Of a DNA stretch of 64,000 nucleotides, positions 18,562 through 27,157 are shown piece after piece (within the stretch, counting starts at the first letter, position 1; each line of letters starts with the position of its first letter). Both the position numbers and the translations under genes were made by a program. This DNA is from Thalassospira alkalitolerans. Lineage in GTDB: Bacteria > Pseudomonadota > Alphaproteobacteria > Rhodospirillales > Thalassospiraceae. Under the pieces are notes generated by a model. It saw only the letters and a list, made by a program, of their open reading frames with translations, ran no database searches and was not told the origin of the DNA. The DNA lies in contig NZ_JFKB01000003.1 in NCBI RefSeq assembly GCF_002115745.1, positions 124,001 through 188,000 of the forward strand. The letters run 5' to 3'.

Positions 18562-19530
18562 TTAATCTTCGTGATTGATCGTGCTTTCCGGAAGGGGGTT
18601 CGACAGGCCAAGCGTGTGGATCAGCGAGTATTTTGCAAGGGCCAGCCGTGATCTGGCGGGCAAAAGCGGGTTGTCAATTTCGATGATGCGCAGCGCCTTA
18701 AGGTCGAGTTCTGCAAAAGATGGTGCGGTTTGCGGATGGCGTCGCAGCAGTTCCAGTATTTTGCCGTCTTGATGGGCGCGTTCAAGGCCGGTTTTAATCG
18801 CATTACGAAGGTCCGGCGCAAAGGGACTGACAAAGATATAGATCGGCTGGGGGTAATACAGCGCGACATTGGTATCGATCATGATGTCAGGGGCGCGATA
18901 GCTCATCCATTTTTGTTCCGCCGCAATTTGCCAATAAGCGCGCGGATAAAGATCAAACCGCTTGGCATGAAGCATTTCGTGCAAGGCCTTGTATCGCCCG
19001 CCGGTGACGTCAAACCCATTGCGTTTAAGGATTTCCACATCCGGCCAGCCCAGTCCCTGGCCCATGCTAAAACCTTGAAGGTCACGGATGGTGCGAACCT
19101 GTGCAAGTTTTTGACTGATGTCGGGGCGGGTTAAAAACAGGCGCAATCCCGTCGTCCCAAGATAGATCGGAACATAGACCGGCAGCAGGTCGGCTTCGCG
19201 TGATGGTGTGGTGCCAAAGAAAACGACATTAATCAGATCGTTGGTTTTTAGCATGCTGACCCGCCTGGCTTCGGTCGGATATTCCATGCAAACCGGCACC
19301 AGATCGATGTCCTGGCCGCTATAGCGGATCGCAAGACGTAACAGTTCAATGTGATATTCGGAATGTTCCGCCCAACTGATATCGCCTTTGCAATAGGGCG
19401 AATAATTCGCCATTGGCAAGCGGGCCTTGATGGTCTGAGCATTGGCGGTGGCGGCAATCGTGGTGTAAACGGCCGTCACGCCAAACAGGATTGTCAGCAA
19501 AATGGCGATGAATCCGGCGCGTGTTTTCAT
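18562..19530 (-). CDS. Orphan periplasmic solute-binding-like protein
   Basis: A 322-residue exported protein: basic start MKTR, hydrophobic core AGFIAILLTILFGVTAVYTTIAA and a probable cleavage after ANA-Q near residue 31. The rest resembles periplasmic substrate-binding folds (SBP_bac_3 type) by its pattern (SMGQGLGWPDVEILKRNGFD, then an ALHEMLHAKRFDLYPRA crossover region), but no permease or ATPase gene is adjacent and I cannot name a ligand. Such orphan proteins often serve as ligand sensors. Lies between the lyase and the ThDP enzyme, on the opposite strand to both. Confidence 0.65.
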   Translation of the reverse strand: MKTRAGFIAILLTILFGVTAVYTTIAATANAQTIKARLPMANYSPYCKGDISWAEHSEYHIELLRLAIRYSGQDIDLVPVCMEYPTEARRVSMLKTNDLINVVFFGTTPSREADLLPVYVPIYLGTTGLRLFLTRPDISQKLAQVRTIRDLQGFSMGQGLGWPDVEILKRNGFDVTGGRYKALHEMLHAKRFDLYPRAYWQIAAEQKWMSYRAPDIMIDTNVALYYPQPIYIFVSPFAPDLRNAIKTGLERAHQDGKILELLRRHPQTAPSFAELDLKALRIIEIDNPLLPARSRLALAKYSLIHTLGLSNPLPESTINHED

Positions 19531-19874
19531 GATTTCACCGGCACAGCATTGCGGGTGACAGGGGGCGTTGCGGTCGCGCTGGAGGTTGTAAGAAACAGAT
19601 TCTGTCCCGACGGGGCGTGCGAATCGTCGCCGCGAACAGGCACCAACCCGTTTCGCGAAATTTTGTTACCGGCGGGAAATTCGACATGTTCGACCAAACC
19701 TTCGCGTGAAGTTCAAAGACCGGACCGAAAGTGTCTAATCTTATGTGAAATGCACCTGTGGAATCTTGATTTTCTGCGGAGTGTCTTAAAAATCGGTAAT
19801 TCAATACCGAAATGTTGCAGCCCGCATTGCACTGGCATCCGGGCGCAAAGGGTAACCCAAAAGGCGAGAGAAAG
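19531..19874. other. 344-base divergent intergenic region
   Basis: Separates the binding-protein gene (-) from the ThDP-enzyme gene (+). It must hold both promoters. The only structure I see is the dyad TCGGTA-ATTCAA-TACCGA at 19793-19810, 65 bases before the ThDP-enzyme start, a candidate operator. No RNA gene or credible small ORF recognised; no TyrR-box match found. Confidence 0.5.
19793..19810. promoter_or_regulatory. Candidate operator dyad upstream of the ThDP enzyme gene
   Basis: TCGGTA-ATTCAA-TACCGA, perfect 6-bp arms with a 6-base centre, upstream of the 19875 start. No regulator can be assigned from the window. Confidence 0.35.
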
Positions 19875-22259
19875 ATGTCAGCACAAAATAGCACCCCAGA
19901 AATCGGCGAAATGATCGAAGCAAGTTCGACCGGGCGTGTGGCGGCCAAAGACCTTGCAATGCTGGGGCAGATTGAAAAAAAGGTGCGTTGGCTATCAAGC
20001 TGGACCATCCATAACGCCAATCATATTCGTCCGAAACGCGATGGTATCAAGGTTGGCGGCCATCAGGCCAGCTGTGCGTCGATGACGACATTGATGACGG
20101 CGCTTTATTTTAATGTGCTGCGTCCGCAAGACCGGATTGCGGTTAAACCGCATGCATCGCCGGTCTTTCATGCGATCAATTACCTGTTTGGTCGCCAGAC
20201 GAAAGAAAAGCTGGAAAACTTCCGCGCCTTTGGTGGGGCGCAATCCTATCCGTCGCGGACCAAGGATGGCGATGTTGTTGATTTTTCGACTGGTTCGGTC
20301 GGGCTTGGCGCGGCGGTCACCAATTTTGCTGCGCTGACGCAGGATTACCTGCGCTATAAGGATATGCTGCCGCGCGGTGAAAAACCCGGTCGCATGGTTG
20401 CCCTTGTTGGCGATGCCGAACTTGACGAAGGCAATATTTACGAAGCGTTGCTTGATACCTGGAAACATGACATTCGCAATGTCTGGTGGGTGATCGATTA
20501 TAACCGTCAAAGCCTGGATGGTATGATCGATGCGCATCTGTTCCGCGTCATTGGCCGGTTTTTCCGCGCGGTTGGCTGGAATGTGATCACAATCAAATAT
20601 GGTCGTAAACTTCACGATGCCTTTGCCAAGCCGGGCGGCAAGGCGTTGAAAAAATGGCTGAACGAAGCCCCGAATGATGTCTATTCCGCGCTGACGTTCC
20701 AAGGCGGTGCCGCATGGCGCAAACAGATATTGGGCGATATGCCCGGTGACAATGCGCTGACAAGCCTGCTTGGCGATTATGACGATGATGCCTTGCATGA
20801 TCTGATGACCAATCTGGGCGGGCATTGCATGGAAGCGGTGCTGAACGCATTTGATGCGGTGCCAAACGACAAACCGACGATCTTTATCGCCTATACGGTC
20901 AAGGGGTATGGCACACCGTTGCAGGGGCATAAGGATAATCATGCGGGCCTGATGAATGTGCCGCAAATGGATGCATTTAAAAAACAAAACAATATCAGCG
21001 ACGGGCAGGAATGGGATTACGCCGCCGGTCTTGATATGGCCGAGGATAAAATCCGGGACTTTATCAATTCAGCACCCTTTAATGATGGCAAAGCGCGCAA
21101 AAAGCTGGCGACGGTGATTGATATTCCCGCAATGCCCTATGCGCGGGTTGAAACCTCAAGCACGCAGGAGGTTTTTGGTAAAATCCTGAACGAACTGGCC
21201 AAGATGAAAGACTGCGATCTTGCGGACCGTATCGTTACCACATCGCCGGACGTCACGGTTTCAACCAATCTTGGCGGGTTTGTAAATCAGCGTGGTTTGT
21301 TTGGCCGTGAAAACCTTGCCGATGAATTCCGCGAACGCAAGGTCCCCTCGGCCCAGAAATGGATCAGATCGCCCGAAGGCCAGCATGTCGAACTGGGCAT
21401 TGCCGAAAACAATTTGTTCCTGAACCTTGCCGCCCTTGGCCTGTCTCACAGCCTGTTTGGTCAGCGTCTGTTCCCGATTGGAACCCTTTATGATCCGTTC
21501 ATTGCGCGCGGGTTGGATGCGCTGAACTATGCCTGTTATCAGGATGCGCGCTTTATGGTGGTGGCCACACCAAGTGGTATTTCGCTGGCACCCGAAGGCG
21601 GGGCGCATCAATCGATTAGCACACCCATGATCGGTATGGGCCAGCCGGGGCTGACCAGTTTCGAGCCAAGCTTTGGCGATGAGGTTGCCACCATCATGGG
21701 CTGGTCGTTTGATCATTTGCAAAATCCCGATGGCGGGTCGGTTTACCTGCGCCTGTCGACCAAGCCGGTGGCCCAGCCCGACCGTGACCTTTCCAATGAG
21801 ACCAAATCACAAATCGTATCGGGCGGGTACTGGCTGCGTGAACCGGGCAAGGATTGCAAAATGGCAATTGCCTATTGCGGGGCGATGGCCCCCGAAGCGA
21901 TTGCCGCCTGGGAAAAGCTTTCTGTCGATCATCCGGGCATCGGGCTTTTGGCTGTGACCTCGACCGATCGGCTATATAACGAATGGCAGGATTTGGAACG
22001 CACCCGCCTTGAAGGCAAAGCGTCTGGCACGATGTCCCATATCGAAAATCTTTTGAAACCGCTGGCATCGGATGCCCGTCTTGTCACGGTGATTGACGGC
22101 CATCCGGCGGCAATGGCGTGGCTTGGTTCTGTCCGGGGGCATGCGGTGGCGCCGCTTGGGGTGAATAACTTTGGCCAGTGTGGGGACAGCATCGATCTGT
22201 ATAAACACTATCAGATCGATACCGATGCCATCATCCGCGCGACGAAGCGCTGGGATTGA
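19875..22259 (+). CDS. Thiamine-diphosphate enzyme, transketolase / PDH-E1-like (MdeB-like)
   Basis: A 794-residue ThDP enzyme resembling the single-chain pyruvate dehydrogenase E1 (AceE) more than a true transketolase. The N-terminal domain has GHQASCASM and the cofactor motif GDAELDEG ... VIDYN near residues 179-210; the pyrimidine-domain segment HVELGIAENNLFLNLAALGL (with the catalytic Glu) is near 505; the C-terminal domain follows. In Pseudomonas putida an E1-like gene, mdeB, lies beside the lyase gene mdeA and is thought to act on 2-oxobutyrate. The nearby methionine gamma-lyase here suggests the same role. Start ATG 19875 after GCGAGAG; ATG 19812 would add 21 residues. Confidence 0.8.
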   Translation: MSAQNSTPEIGEMIEASSTGRVAAKDLAMLGQIEKKVRWLSSWTIHNANHIRPKRDGIKVGGHQASCASMTTLMTALYFNVLRPQDRIAVKPHASPVFHAINYLFGRQTKEKLENFRAFGGAQSYPSRTKDGDVVDFSTGSVGLGAAVTNFAALTQDYLRYKDMLPRGEKPGRMVALVGDAELDEGNIYEALLDTWKHDIRNVWWVIDYNRQSLDGMIDAHLFRVIGRFFRAVGWNVITIKYGRKLHDAFAKPGGKALKKWLNEAPNDVYSALTFQGGAAWRKQILGDMPGDNALTSLLGDYDDDALHDLMTNLGGHCMEAVLNAFDAVPNDKPTIFIAYTVKGYGTPLQGHKDNHAGLMNVPQMDAFKKQNNISDGQEWDYAAGLDMAEDKIRDFINSAPFNDGKARKKLATVIDIPAMPYARVETSSTQEVFGKILNELAKMKDCDLADRIVTTSPDVTVSTNLGGFVNQRGLFGRENLADEFRERKVPSAQKWIRSPEGQHVELGIAENNLFLNLAALGLSHSLFGQRLFPIGTLYDPFIARGLDALNYACYQDARFMVVATPSGISLAPEGGAHQSISTPMIGMGQPGLTSFEPSFGDEVATIMGWSFDHLQNPDGGSVYLRLSTKPVAQPDRDLSNETKSQIVSGGYWLREPGKDCKMAIAYCGAMAPEAIAAWEKLSVDHPGIGLLAVTSTDRLYNEWQDLERTRLEGKASGTMSHIENLLKPLASDARLVTVIDGHPAAMAWLGSVRGHAVAPLGVNNFGQCGDSIDLYKHYQIDTDAIIRATKRWD

Positions 22260-22281
22260 TCATCTGACAGGTGAAAGTATG

Positions 22282-22312
22282 AAGGGAGGGCAGATTGTCC
22301 TCCCTTTTTTTT
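22282..22312 (+). terminator. Strong intrinsic terminator after the ThDP enzyme
   Basis: Stem AAGGGAGG / CCTCCCTT (22282-22289 with 22299-22306) ending in a run of eight T residues; 23 bases after the stop codon. Confidence 0.85.
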
Positions 22313-22436
22313 GTCTGACGAGTGCTGTTTTGGATATTGACGGGGGAGCTGATTATAACTACGAGAAAAATTAGAACTATTTAAAAATAAACAATAATTT
22401 TATGTTCAATATTGAACAAGGAAACGAAACATTCTG

Positions 22437-23582
22437 ATGAAACCAAGCAGATTTCGCGTGCTTTATCCGGCGATTCCGGTCAGCACGACCAGAGAGGCTG
22501 TGCGTGCCGGGGGTGGGGCGCTGATCGGGCTTGGGGTTGTCGGGTTCGCGCTGTCATTCTTTGATTTACATGATGTTGGACTGTACCTGATTGCGCCTTT
22601 CGGGGCGTCGGCGGTCCTTTTGTTTGCGGTTCCCAATAGTCCGTTGGCGCAGCCATGGTCGGCAATCGTGGGTAACAGTGTTGCTGCCGTTGTTGGCGTG
22701 GCTATCTGTTATGTCATTCATGATCCGGCTTTGCGTGTGGCGGTTGCTGTCGGGCTTGCTATCGTGGGGATGATATTGGCGCGTGCTGTTCATCCACCGG
22801 GCGGTGCGGTGGCGATGGTTGCCGCGATGAACCCCGATATGGTCATGGAACTTGGATTTCGCTTTGTTGTAACGCCGGTGGCGGTGATTACGAGTATGCT
22901 TGTGTTGACAGCAGTACTTTATGCCCGTGCGACAGGCAGAAAATATCCGCTTCGGCATTTTGATGACAGGGGGCCGCATCTGACGGCTGATCGTCCACCG
23001 ATTGAGCGACTTGGTCTGGATGAGGCCGAACTCAACACTATTTTGCAACAGTACCGGCAATCGCTTAATCTTGGTGTTGAAGATCTTGCACGGTTGATTG
23101 GTGCGGCGGAAATTCAGGTTGCGGCCCACCAGGTCGGTCCTCTTACAGCGGAACAAATCATGTCACGTGATCTTGTAACCGTTGATGCCGAAACACCATT
23201 GAGTGATGTTGCCGACCTTTTTCGTCGCCATGGTTTTACGTCATTGCCGGTTATCCAAGGTGATGGCCGGTTCATCGGGGTGATTTTTCAAATACACCTG
23301 ATTAGACGCGCAAGAGAAGACGCCCTGCGTCTTGATCGAGGATTGCTTTCGGCGATGGCCCGCCTGATTGATCGTCGGCGTAATGCACCAGTCCGCGCAA
23401 TTGAAATTATGTCGGTAACAGAGCCGCGCGCAACGGCAAGTACTCCTATTGCGGCATTATTGCCCCTTATGGCGGATGGAGCATGCGAAGCGGTTCCGAT
23501 TGTTGAGGATAACCGGATTATCGGCATTGTGACACGCACCGACCTTATTGCGGCATTGGCCCATGCCGGGCTAAAGGGCTAG
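22437..23582 (+). CDS. HPP-family membrane protein with two CBS domains
   Basis: A 381-residue protein. Residues about 20-165 form an HPP domain with four or five hydrophobic segments and the name-giving HPPGGAVAM motif near 120; residues about 240-375 hold a CBS pair (QIMSRDLVTVDAETPLSDVADLFRRHGFTSLPV and EIMSVTEPRATASTPIAALLPLM). CBS pairs sense adenine nucleotides; HPP proteins have been linked to nitrite transport in plants/cyanobacteria, but the role in this fusion is unsettled. Gene stands alone after a terminator. The upstream stretch 22330-22430 is AT-rich and suits a promoter. Confidence 0.85.
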   Translation: MKPSRFRVLYPAIPVSTTREAVRAGGGALIGLGVVGFALSFFDLHDVGLYLIAPFGASAVLLFAVPNSPLAQPWSAIVGNSVAAVVGVAICYVIHDPALRVAVAVGLAIVGMILARAVHPPGGAVAMVAAMNPDMVMELGFRFVVTPVAVITSMLVLTAVLYARATGRKYPLRHFDDRGPHLTADRPPIERLGLDEAELNTILQQYRQSLNLGVEDLARLIGAAEIQVAAHQVGPLTAEQIMSRDLVTVDAETPLSDVADLFRRHGFTSLPVIQGDGRFIGVIFQIHLIRRAREDALRLDRGLLSAMARLIDRRRNAPVRAIEIMSVTEPRATASTPIAALLPLMADGACEAVPIVEDNRIIGIVTRTDLIAALAHAGLKG

Positions 23583-23912
23583 TGGTTTTTTGAAAATCAG
23601 AGGGGGCGGTTGGTGACGTTTTAAGGTGTGGCACAATGACCGATCAGAAAGCCGCTGTCGGGCCAAGACGTTTGGCGATTAAGTGTCCGCCGCAGGATGG
23701 TTCACGCATACAGGATCACAAAGGGTATCCGGTGACGGTGCGACCTGTCTCAGGGCGCAGCTTTCATCGTTCCCCATCAATAATATTCCGGTCGGTTTGT
23801 GTTTGGCGGGAATGTTTTCGGGACAGGCTTGCGCTTGTCGGCGCGGCCCCACACATCTGCGCTCTATGGTGTTAGCTGTGTCGTGCTCAATGCCGATCAT
23901 GGGGGATGCGTT
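23583..23912. other. 330-base gap with no supported gene
   Basis: Between the HPP-CBS gene and the exchanger gene. Open frames across it (for example 23636-23875) lack ribosome-binding sites and family-like sequence. I recognise no riboswitch or RNA motif. Confidence 0.4.
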
Positions 23913-24845
23913 TTGGAATATCTGATGGTGCTGGGCGGGCTTGTTGGCTTGTTTTTCGGCGGTGAAGCCTTGGTGCGGGGCAGCGTCGGGATTGCGCAGC
24001 GTATGGCGATGCCGCCGCTTTTGATCGGGTTGACGGTGGTTGGGTTCGGTACCTCGACGCCGGAATTGCTGGTTTCGGTCGGGGCGGCCCTGCGCGGAGT
24101 GCCTGATATTGCGCTGGGCAATGTGATCGGATCAAATATCGCCAATATTTTGCTGATTGTCGGTTTATCCAGCCTTGTCTGGCCGATCCGGGTTTCGGGC
24201 GATACGCTTAAACGTGATACTGCGGTTATGATGGTGGCCGCCGTTGTGCTGATCCCGGTTTTCGCCCTTGGCGAGATTGGCCGTGTCGCCGGGATGATCC
24301 TGTTTATCGCACTGGTGGCCTATCTTGTGTTTGCCTATCGCCAGTCGCGCAAGGCACCAATTGCGGATGAAAATGATCTTTCATCCCTTGGCGATAGACC
24401 GCAGATGGCGATGCCCGTGGCACTGGTCTGGGTTGTGGGCGGTTTGGCTGCTTTGATGGTCGGGGCGGATTTTATGGTTGATGGTGCGGTGACGATTGCC
24501 CGGACCTTTGGCGTGTCCGAGGCCTTTATCGGACTGACCATTGTTGCCGTCGGGACGTCCTTGCCGGAATTGGCGACGTCATTAATCGCGGCCCTTCGCA
24601 AACAATCCGAAATCGCGATTGGCAATATCGTCGGATCGAATATTTTCAACATCCTTGGTATTCTTGGGCTGACAGCGGTCATCGCACCCATTCCGGTTGC
24701 CAGCCGGTTCATAACCTTTGACTTGCCGGTGATGATTGCCGTGTCGCTGGTCCTGACCCTGTTATTGCGCCGCCCGGTGATCGGGCGGGGTATCGGTATT
24801 GTGATGCTGATTGGTTATGCCGGTTATGTTTGGAGCGCGCGGTAA
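23913..24845 (+). CDS. Calcium/sodium antiporter, CaCA family (YrbG-like)
   Basis: About 310 residues and ten predicted membrane segments. The two inverted alpha-repeats that define cation/Ca exchangers are clear: FGTSTPELLVSVGAALRG with GNVIGSNIANILLIVG near residue 44, and VGTSLPELATSLIAALRK with GNIVGSNIFNILGILG near 212. The acidic Glu in each PEL motif coordinates the ion. Start is uncertain: TTG 23913 has a GGGGGA site 7 bases upstream, ATG 23925 is 4 codons later, and the frame is open from 23799. Inner membrane; exchanges Ca2+ (or another cation) for Na+ or H+. Confidence 0.88.
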   Translation: MEYLMVLGGLVGLFFGGEALVRGSVGIAQRMAMPPLLIGLTVVGFGTSTPELLVSVGAALRGVPDIALGNVIGSNIANILLIVGLSSLVWPIRVSGDTLKRDTAVMMVAAVVLIPVFALGEIGRVAGMILFIALVAYLVFAYRQSRKAPIADENDLSSLGDRPQMAMPVALVWVVGGLAALMVGADFMVDGAVTIARTFGVSEAFIGLTIVAVGTSLPELATSLIAALRKQSEIAIGNIVGSNIFNILGILGLTAVIAPIPVASRFITFDLPVMIAVSLVLTLLLRRPVIGRGIGIVMLIGYAGYVWSAR

Positions 24846-24872
24846 TTCGGTAATATTGCCGCCGTTGGTGTT

Positions 24873-25571
24873 TTAGAAAAACGCCTGTTTGATGCCATCA
24901 ATGATGAATTGGATGGCAAGGGCGGCAAGGATCATACCCAACAGCCGCGAGATCACGGTGGCGACAGTCGGGCTAAGGCGTTTGGCGACAATACCCGACA
25001 GCAGGAACATGGTCAGCGCGCATAGCATGACAAGGCCAACAACGGCGACGACGCTGACTTGCATCACGACGCTGTCTTGATACCGGCCCATCAACAGCAT
25101 GACAGTTGCAATCGAACCGGGACCGGCCAGAAATGGGATCGACATCGGAAAGATCGAAATATCGTCTGGTTCTTCTTCGTCTTGTGCCGGTTTGGAGGCT
25201 TCGATCTGCTGATCCAGATCGTGTTCATCTTCAAGTTCCTGATGGACCTGTTCAGCACGCTGGTTGCGTTTCTGGCTGCGCCGTTCAAACAGCATTTCAA
25301 GCGCGATCAGGAACAAAAGCGTGCCGCCTGAAATACGAAATGCCGGCATGTGAATGCCAAAAATGCCAAGCACGCTTTCACCGACAACGGCAAAGGTCGC
25401 AAGGATCAGGAAACTGGTGATGCAGGCCCGAACCGCCATGCGACGGCGATGGGCGGCATTGGTTCCCTGCGTCAGGACGATGAAAACCGGAACAAGGCCC
25501 AGCGGGTCCACAATCACAAACAAGGTGACAAAAATCGGGATCAGTTCCGCGAGCATATCAACGCTTGGCAT
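24873..25571 (-). CDS. MarC-family integral membrane protein
   Basis: A 232-residue membrane protein; the family signature FVIVDPLGLVPVFIVLTQG is at the N-terminus, GTLLFLIALEMLF in the middle and the PMSIPFLAGPGSIATVMLL segment follows. About six membrane segments. Between segments three and four lies a roughly 45-residue highly charged loop (rich in Glu, Asp, Gln), longer than in most relatives I know. The function of MarC proteins is unknown; the antibiotic resistance role once proposed for E. coli MarC was not upheld. Confidence 0.85.
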   Translation of the reverse strand: MPSVDMLAELIPIFVTLFVIVDPLGLVPVFIVLTQGTNAAHRRRMAVRACITSFLILATFAVVGESVLGIFGIHMPAFRISGGTLLFLIALEMLFERRSQKRNQRAEQVHQELEDEHDLDQQIEASKPAQDEEEPDDISIFPMSIPFLAGPGSIATVMLLMGRYQDSVVMQVSVVAVVGLVMLCALTMFLLSGIVAKRLSPTVATVISRLLGMILAALAIQFIIDGIKQAFF

Positions 25572-25761
25572 CGGTTTCCTTTGTCCTTTTTGTGCTTATG
25601 GGCCTGTTGGGGCAGGACAACATAGTGACAATCCCAAACCGGTTTGTCCCCCTGTAAAGTTGGGGCCGTATATCGGGCCGACACGACAAGGTAAACGATT
25701 ATATTGGTTGCGAAATCCGATCCATCGGGGCCGGACATGGTTTTACGTGCTTTGGGGGCAA

Positions 25762-26658
25762 TCAGGTTGTGCCGGGTGGGCGGCGTGTTTCAAAGAATTT
25801 CTGCCAAGTGCCGGGGTTAATACCGCGTAGGGCTTCAATGCGGACTTTGACCGACGGGTGGGTGTCAAGCAGAGACGGCGGCTGTGTGCTGCGATACGGG
25901 ATCAGGCCGAGGCGTTTGCGATTAATCTTATCGATATGAAGCAACGCATCAATCATGTCTTCGGGGCCATTCAAAAGATCACTTGCCCCGTGATCGGCGG
26001 CAAATTCACGGTCGCGAATGACGGCCCGTTGCAGCAGGAAACTGATGGTCGGTATCGTCCCAAAAACGATGATCATCCATGCGGGGGGATTAAAGCTGCC
26101 GAAGATGAAAACCATCAATCCGAACAGGGCAATCGTCCATGTTGCGCGATACAGCACATCGGTCATCAGCAATATACGGGTATCACCATGCCATGCATGG
26201 GCGATTTCATGGGCAAGAACGGCGCGCATCTGGCGCGGGGAAAGTCCATGCAGGGCATCGCTTGAAATGGCGATGGTTGTATCCCCGGCGGTGCCGGTGG
26301 TGATGGCATTGACTCCTTTGCCCGGCAGCAGAAAAAGTTTTGGCAGGTAATCAAGCCCGGCGCGGTGGGCGAGCATCGCGGCCATTTCGTAGATCGCAGG
26401 ATAGGCCGCGATATCAAGCGGACGGGCGCGCAAAAGTTTCATCAGGACGTCTGGCGAAATCATCGGTGCGACTGCCAGCATCAGGGCAACGGCAATGGCC
26501 GCCGAAATGGCCATCGATACCCCGCCCAGCATCCAGGCACAGGTTGCCAGAACACCGGCCATACAGGCCATCAGCGGCACGGTATGCGAAACGCCGCCCG
26601 GGCTGATTGCCAGAAATTGCTGAAGAAAGACGGGCAGGTTTGGTTTTTCGTTTTCCAT
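25762..26658 (-). CDS. M48-family zinc metalloprotease (HtpX-like)
   Basis: A 298-residue membrane protease. Two hydrophobic segments near residues 28-68 precede the zinc motif HEIAH (His150, Glu151, His154) and a further pair of segments (175-210) precedes the third ligand Glu218 in RDREFAADHGA. This is the layout of HtpX, an inner-membrane quality-control protease with its active site facing the cytoplasm. The C-terminus LLDTHPSVKVRIEALRG is also typical. Sequence is divergent from E. coli HtpX, so a different member of the M48 family is possible. Divergent from the type I secretion genes. Confidence 0.85.
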   Translation of the reverse strand: MENEKPNLPVFLQQFLAISPGGVSHTVPLMACMAGVLATCAWMLGGVSMAISAAIAVALMLAVAPMISPDVLMKLLRARPLDIAAYPAIYEMAAMLAHRAGLDYLPKLFLLPGKGVNAITTGTAGDTTIAISSDALHGLSPRQMRAVLAHEIAHAWHGDTRILLMTDVLYRATWTIALFGLMVFIFGSFNPPAWMIIVFGTIPTISFLLQRAVIRDREFAADHGASDLLNGPEDMIDALLHIDKINRKRLGLIPYRSTQPPSLLDTHPSVKVRIEALRGINPGTWQKFFETRRPPGTT

Positions 26659-26823
26659 CCGGTTTTCCGATTCTATTCCCGCCGATTCTATCGTTTCGAA
26701 GGGACGTCTTTGACTAAAGATTTGTTCTTTTATACTGCCGACAGCAAGGGGATAGGGAATTGTTCCTGGACATTGTGATTGCCATCAGCATAGCGGGTGT
26801 TGGACCCGATATTAAAGACAATG

Positions 26824-26868
26824 CCTTTTTGTGGATTTGAGCTGGAGCAATTCAAATCCGCAAAAAGG
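26824..26868. repeat. 17-bp inverted repeat (hairpin) in the exporter upstream region
   Basis: Left arm CCTTTTTGTGGATTTGA (26824-26840), right arm TCAAATCCGCAAAAAGG (26852-26868), one G-T pair, 11-base loop. No T tract follows, so it is not a clear terminator. Could be a mobile palindromic repeat unit, a regulatory RNA hairpin or an attenuator. Confidence 0.6.
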
Positions 26869-27066
26869 ACGATTTGCCAATAAGTTGCGCCTGAGGCCAA
26901 ATAGATGCGACAGATTGTTGGGGATGCGGATTCGCGATTTTATATCGGACCGTCTGTGCGTGAAACATACGCTGTATCCGCCGCAAATGGTTGAATTTCC
27001 TGAATTTGTTAACACATCCTTATATGTTGCCCTAGAATAGTGCTTATGCAATCGGATAGGTAGCTT

Positions 27067-27082
27067 GTGACAGGTGTGTCAC
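27067..27082. promoter_or_regulatory. Palindrome GTGACA-GGTG-TGTCAC upstream of the exporter
   Basis: Perfect 6-bp arms with 4-base spacer, 75 bases before the ABC transporter start. Shares the TGACA / TGTCA half-sites with the dyad at 30929-30943 upstream of the giant RTX gene. Confidence 0.4.
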
Positions 27083-27157
27083 GGGTCAGTCGGCGCGTGC
27101 GTCGGAATTCGACAGCATGGATACGACGGATGAAAACGGGGTTACGGAAGGAACGCA

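Larger units (their letters stand above)
26659..27157. other. 499-base intergenic region upstream of the type I secretion operon
   Basis: Must contain the promoters of the M48 protease (-) and of the exporter operon (+). It holds a long hairpin at 26824-26868 and a palindrome at 27067-27082 (listed separately). A 69-codon frame at 26831-27040 has no ribosome-binding site and spans the hairpin; I do not call it. Confidence 0.5.

Noticed and set aside
19842..19860. Sigma-54-like TGGCATCCGGGCGCA before the ThDP enzyme
   Set aside because: The GG to GC spacing is 9 rather than 10 bases and the -12 box is poor.
23636..23875. 79-codon frame upstream of the exchanger
   Set aside because: No ribosome-binding site, Cys/Arg/Trp-rich composition typical of non-coding frames.
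26831..27040. 69-codon frame in the exporter leader
   Set aside because: Runs through the 17-bp hairpin, no ribosome-binding site.
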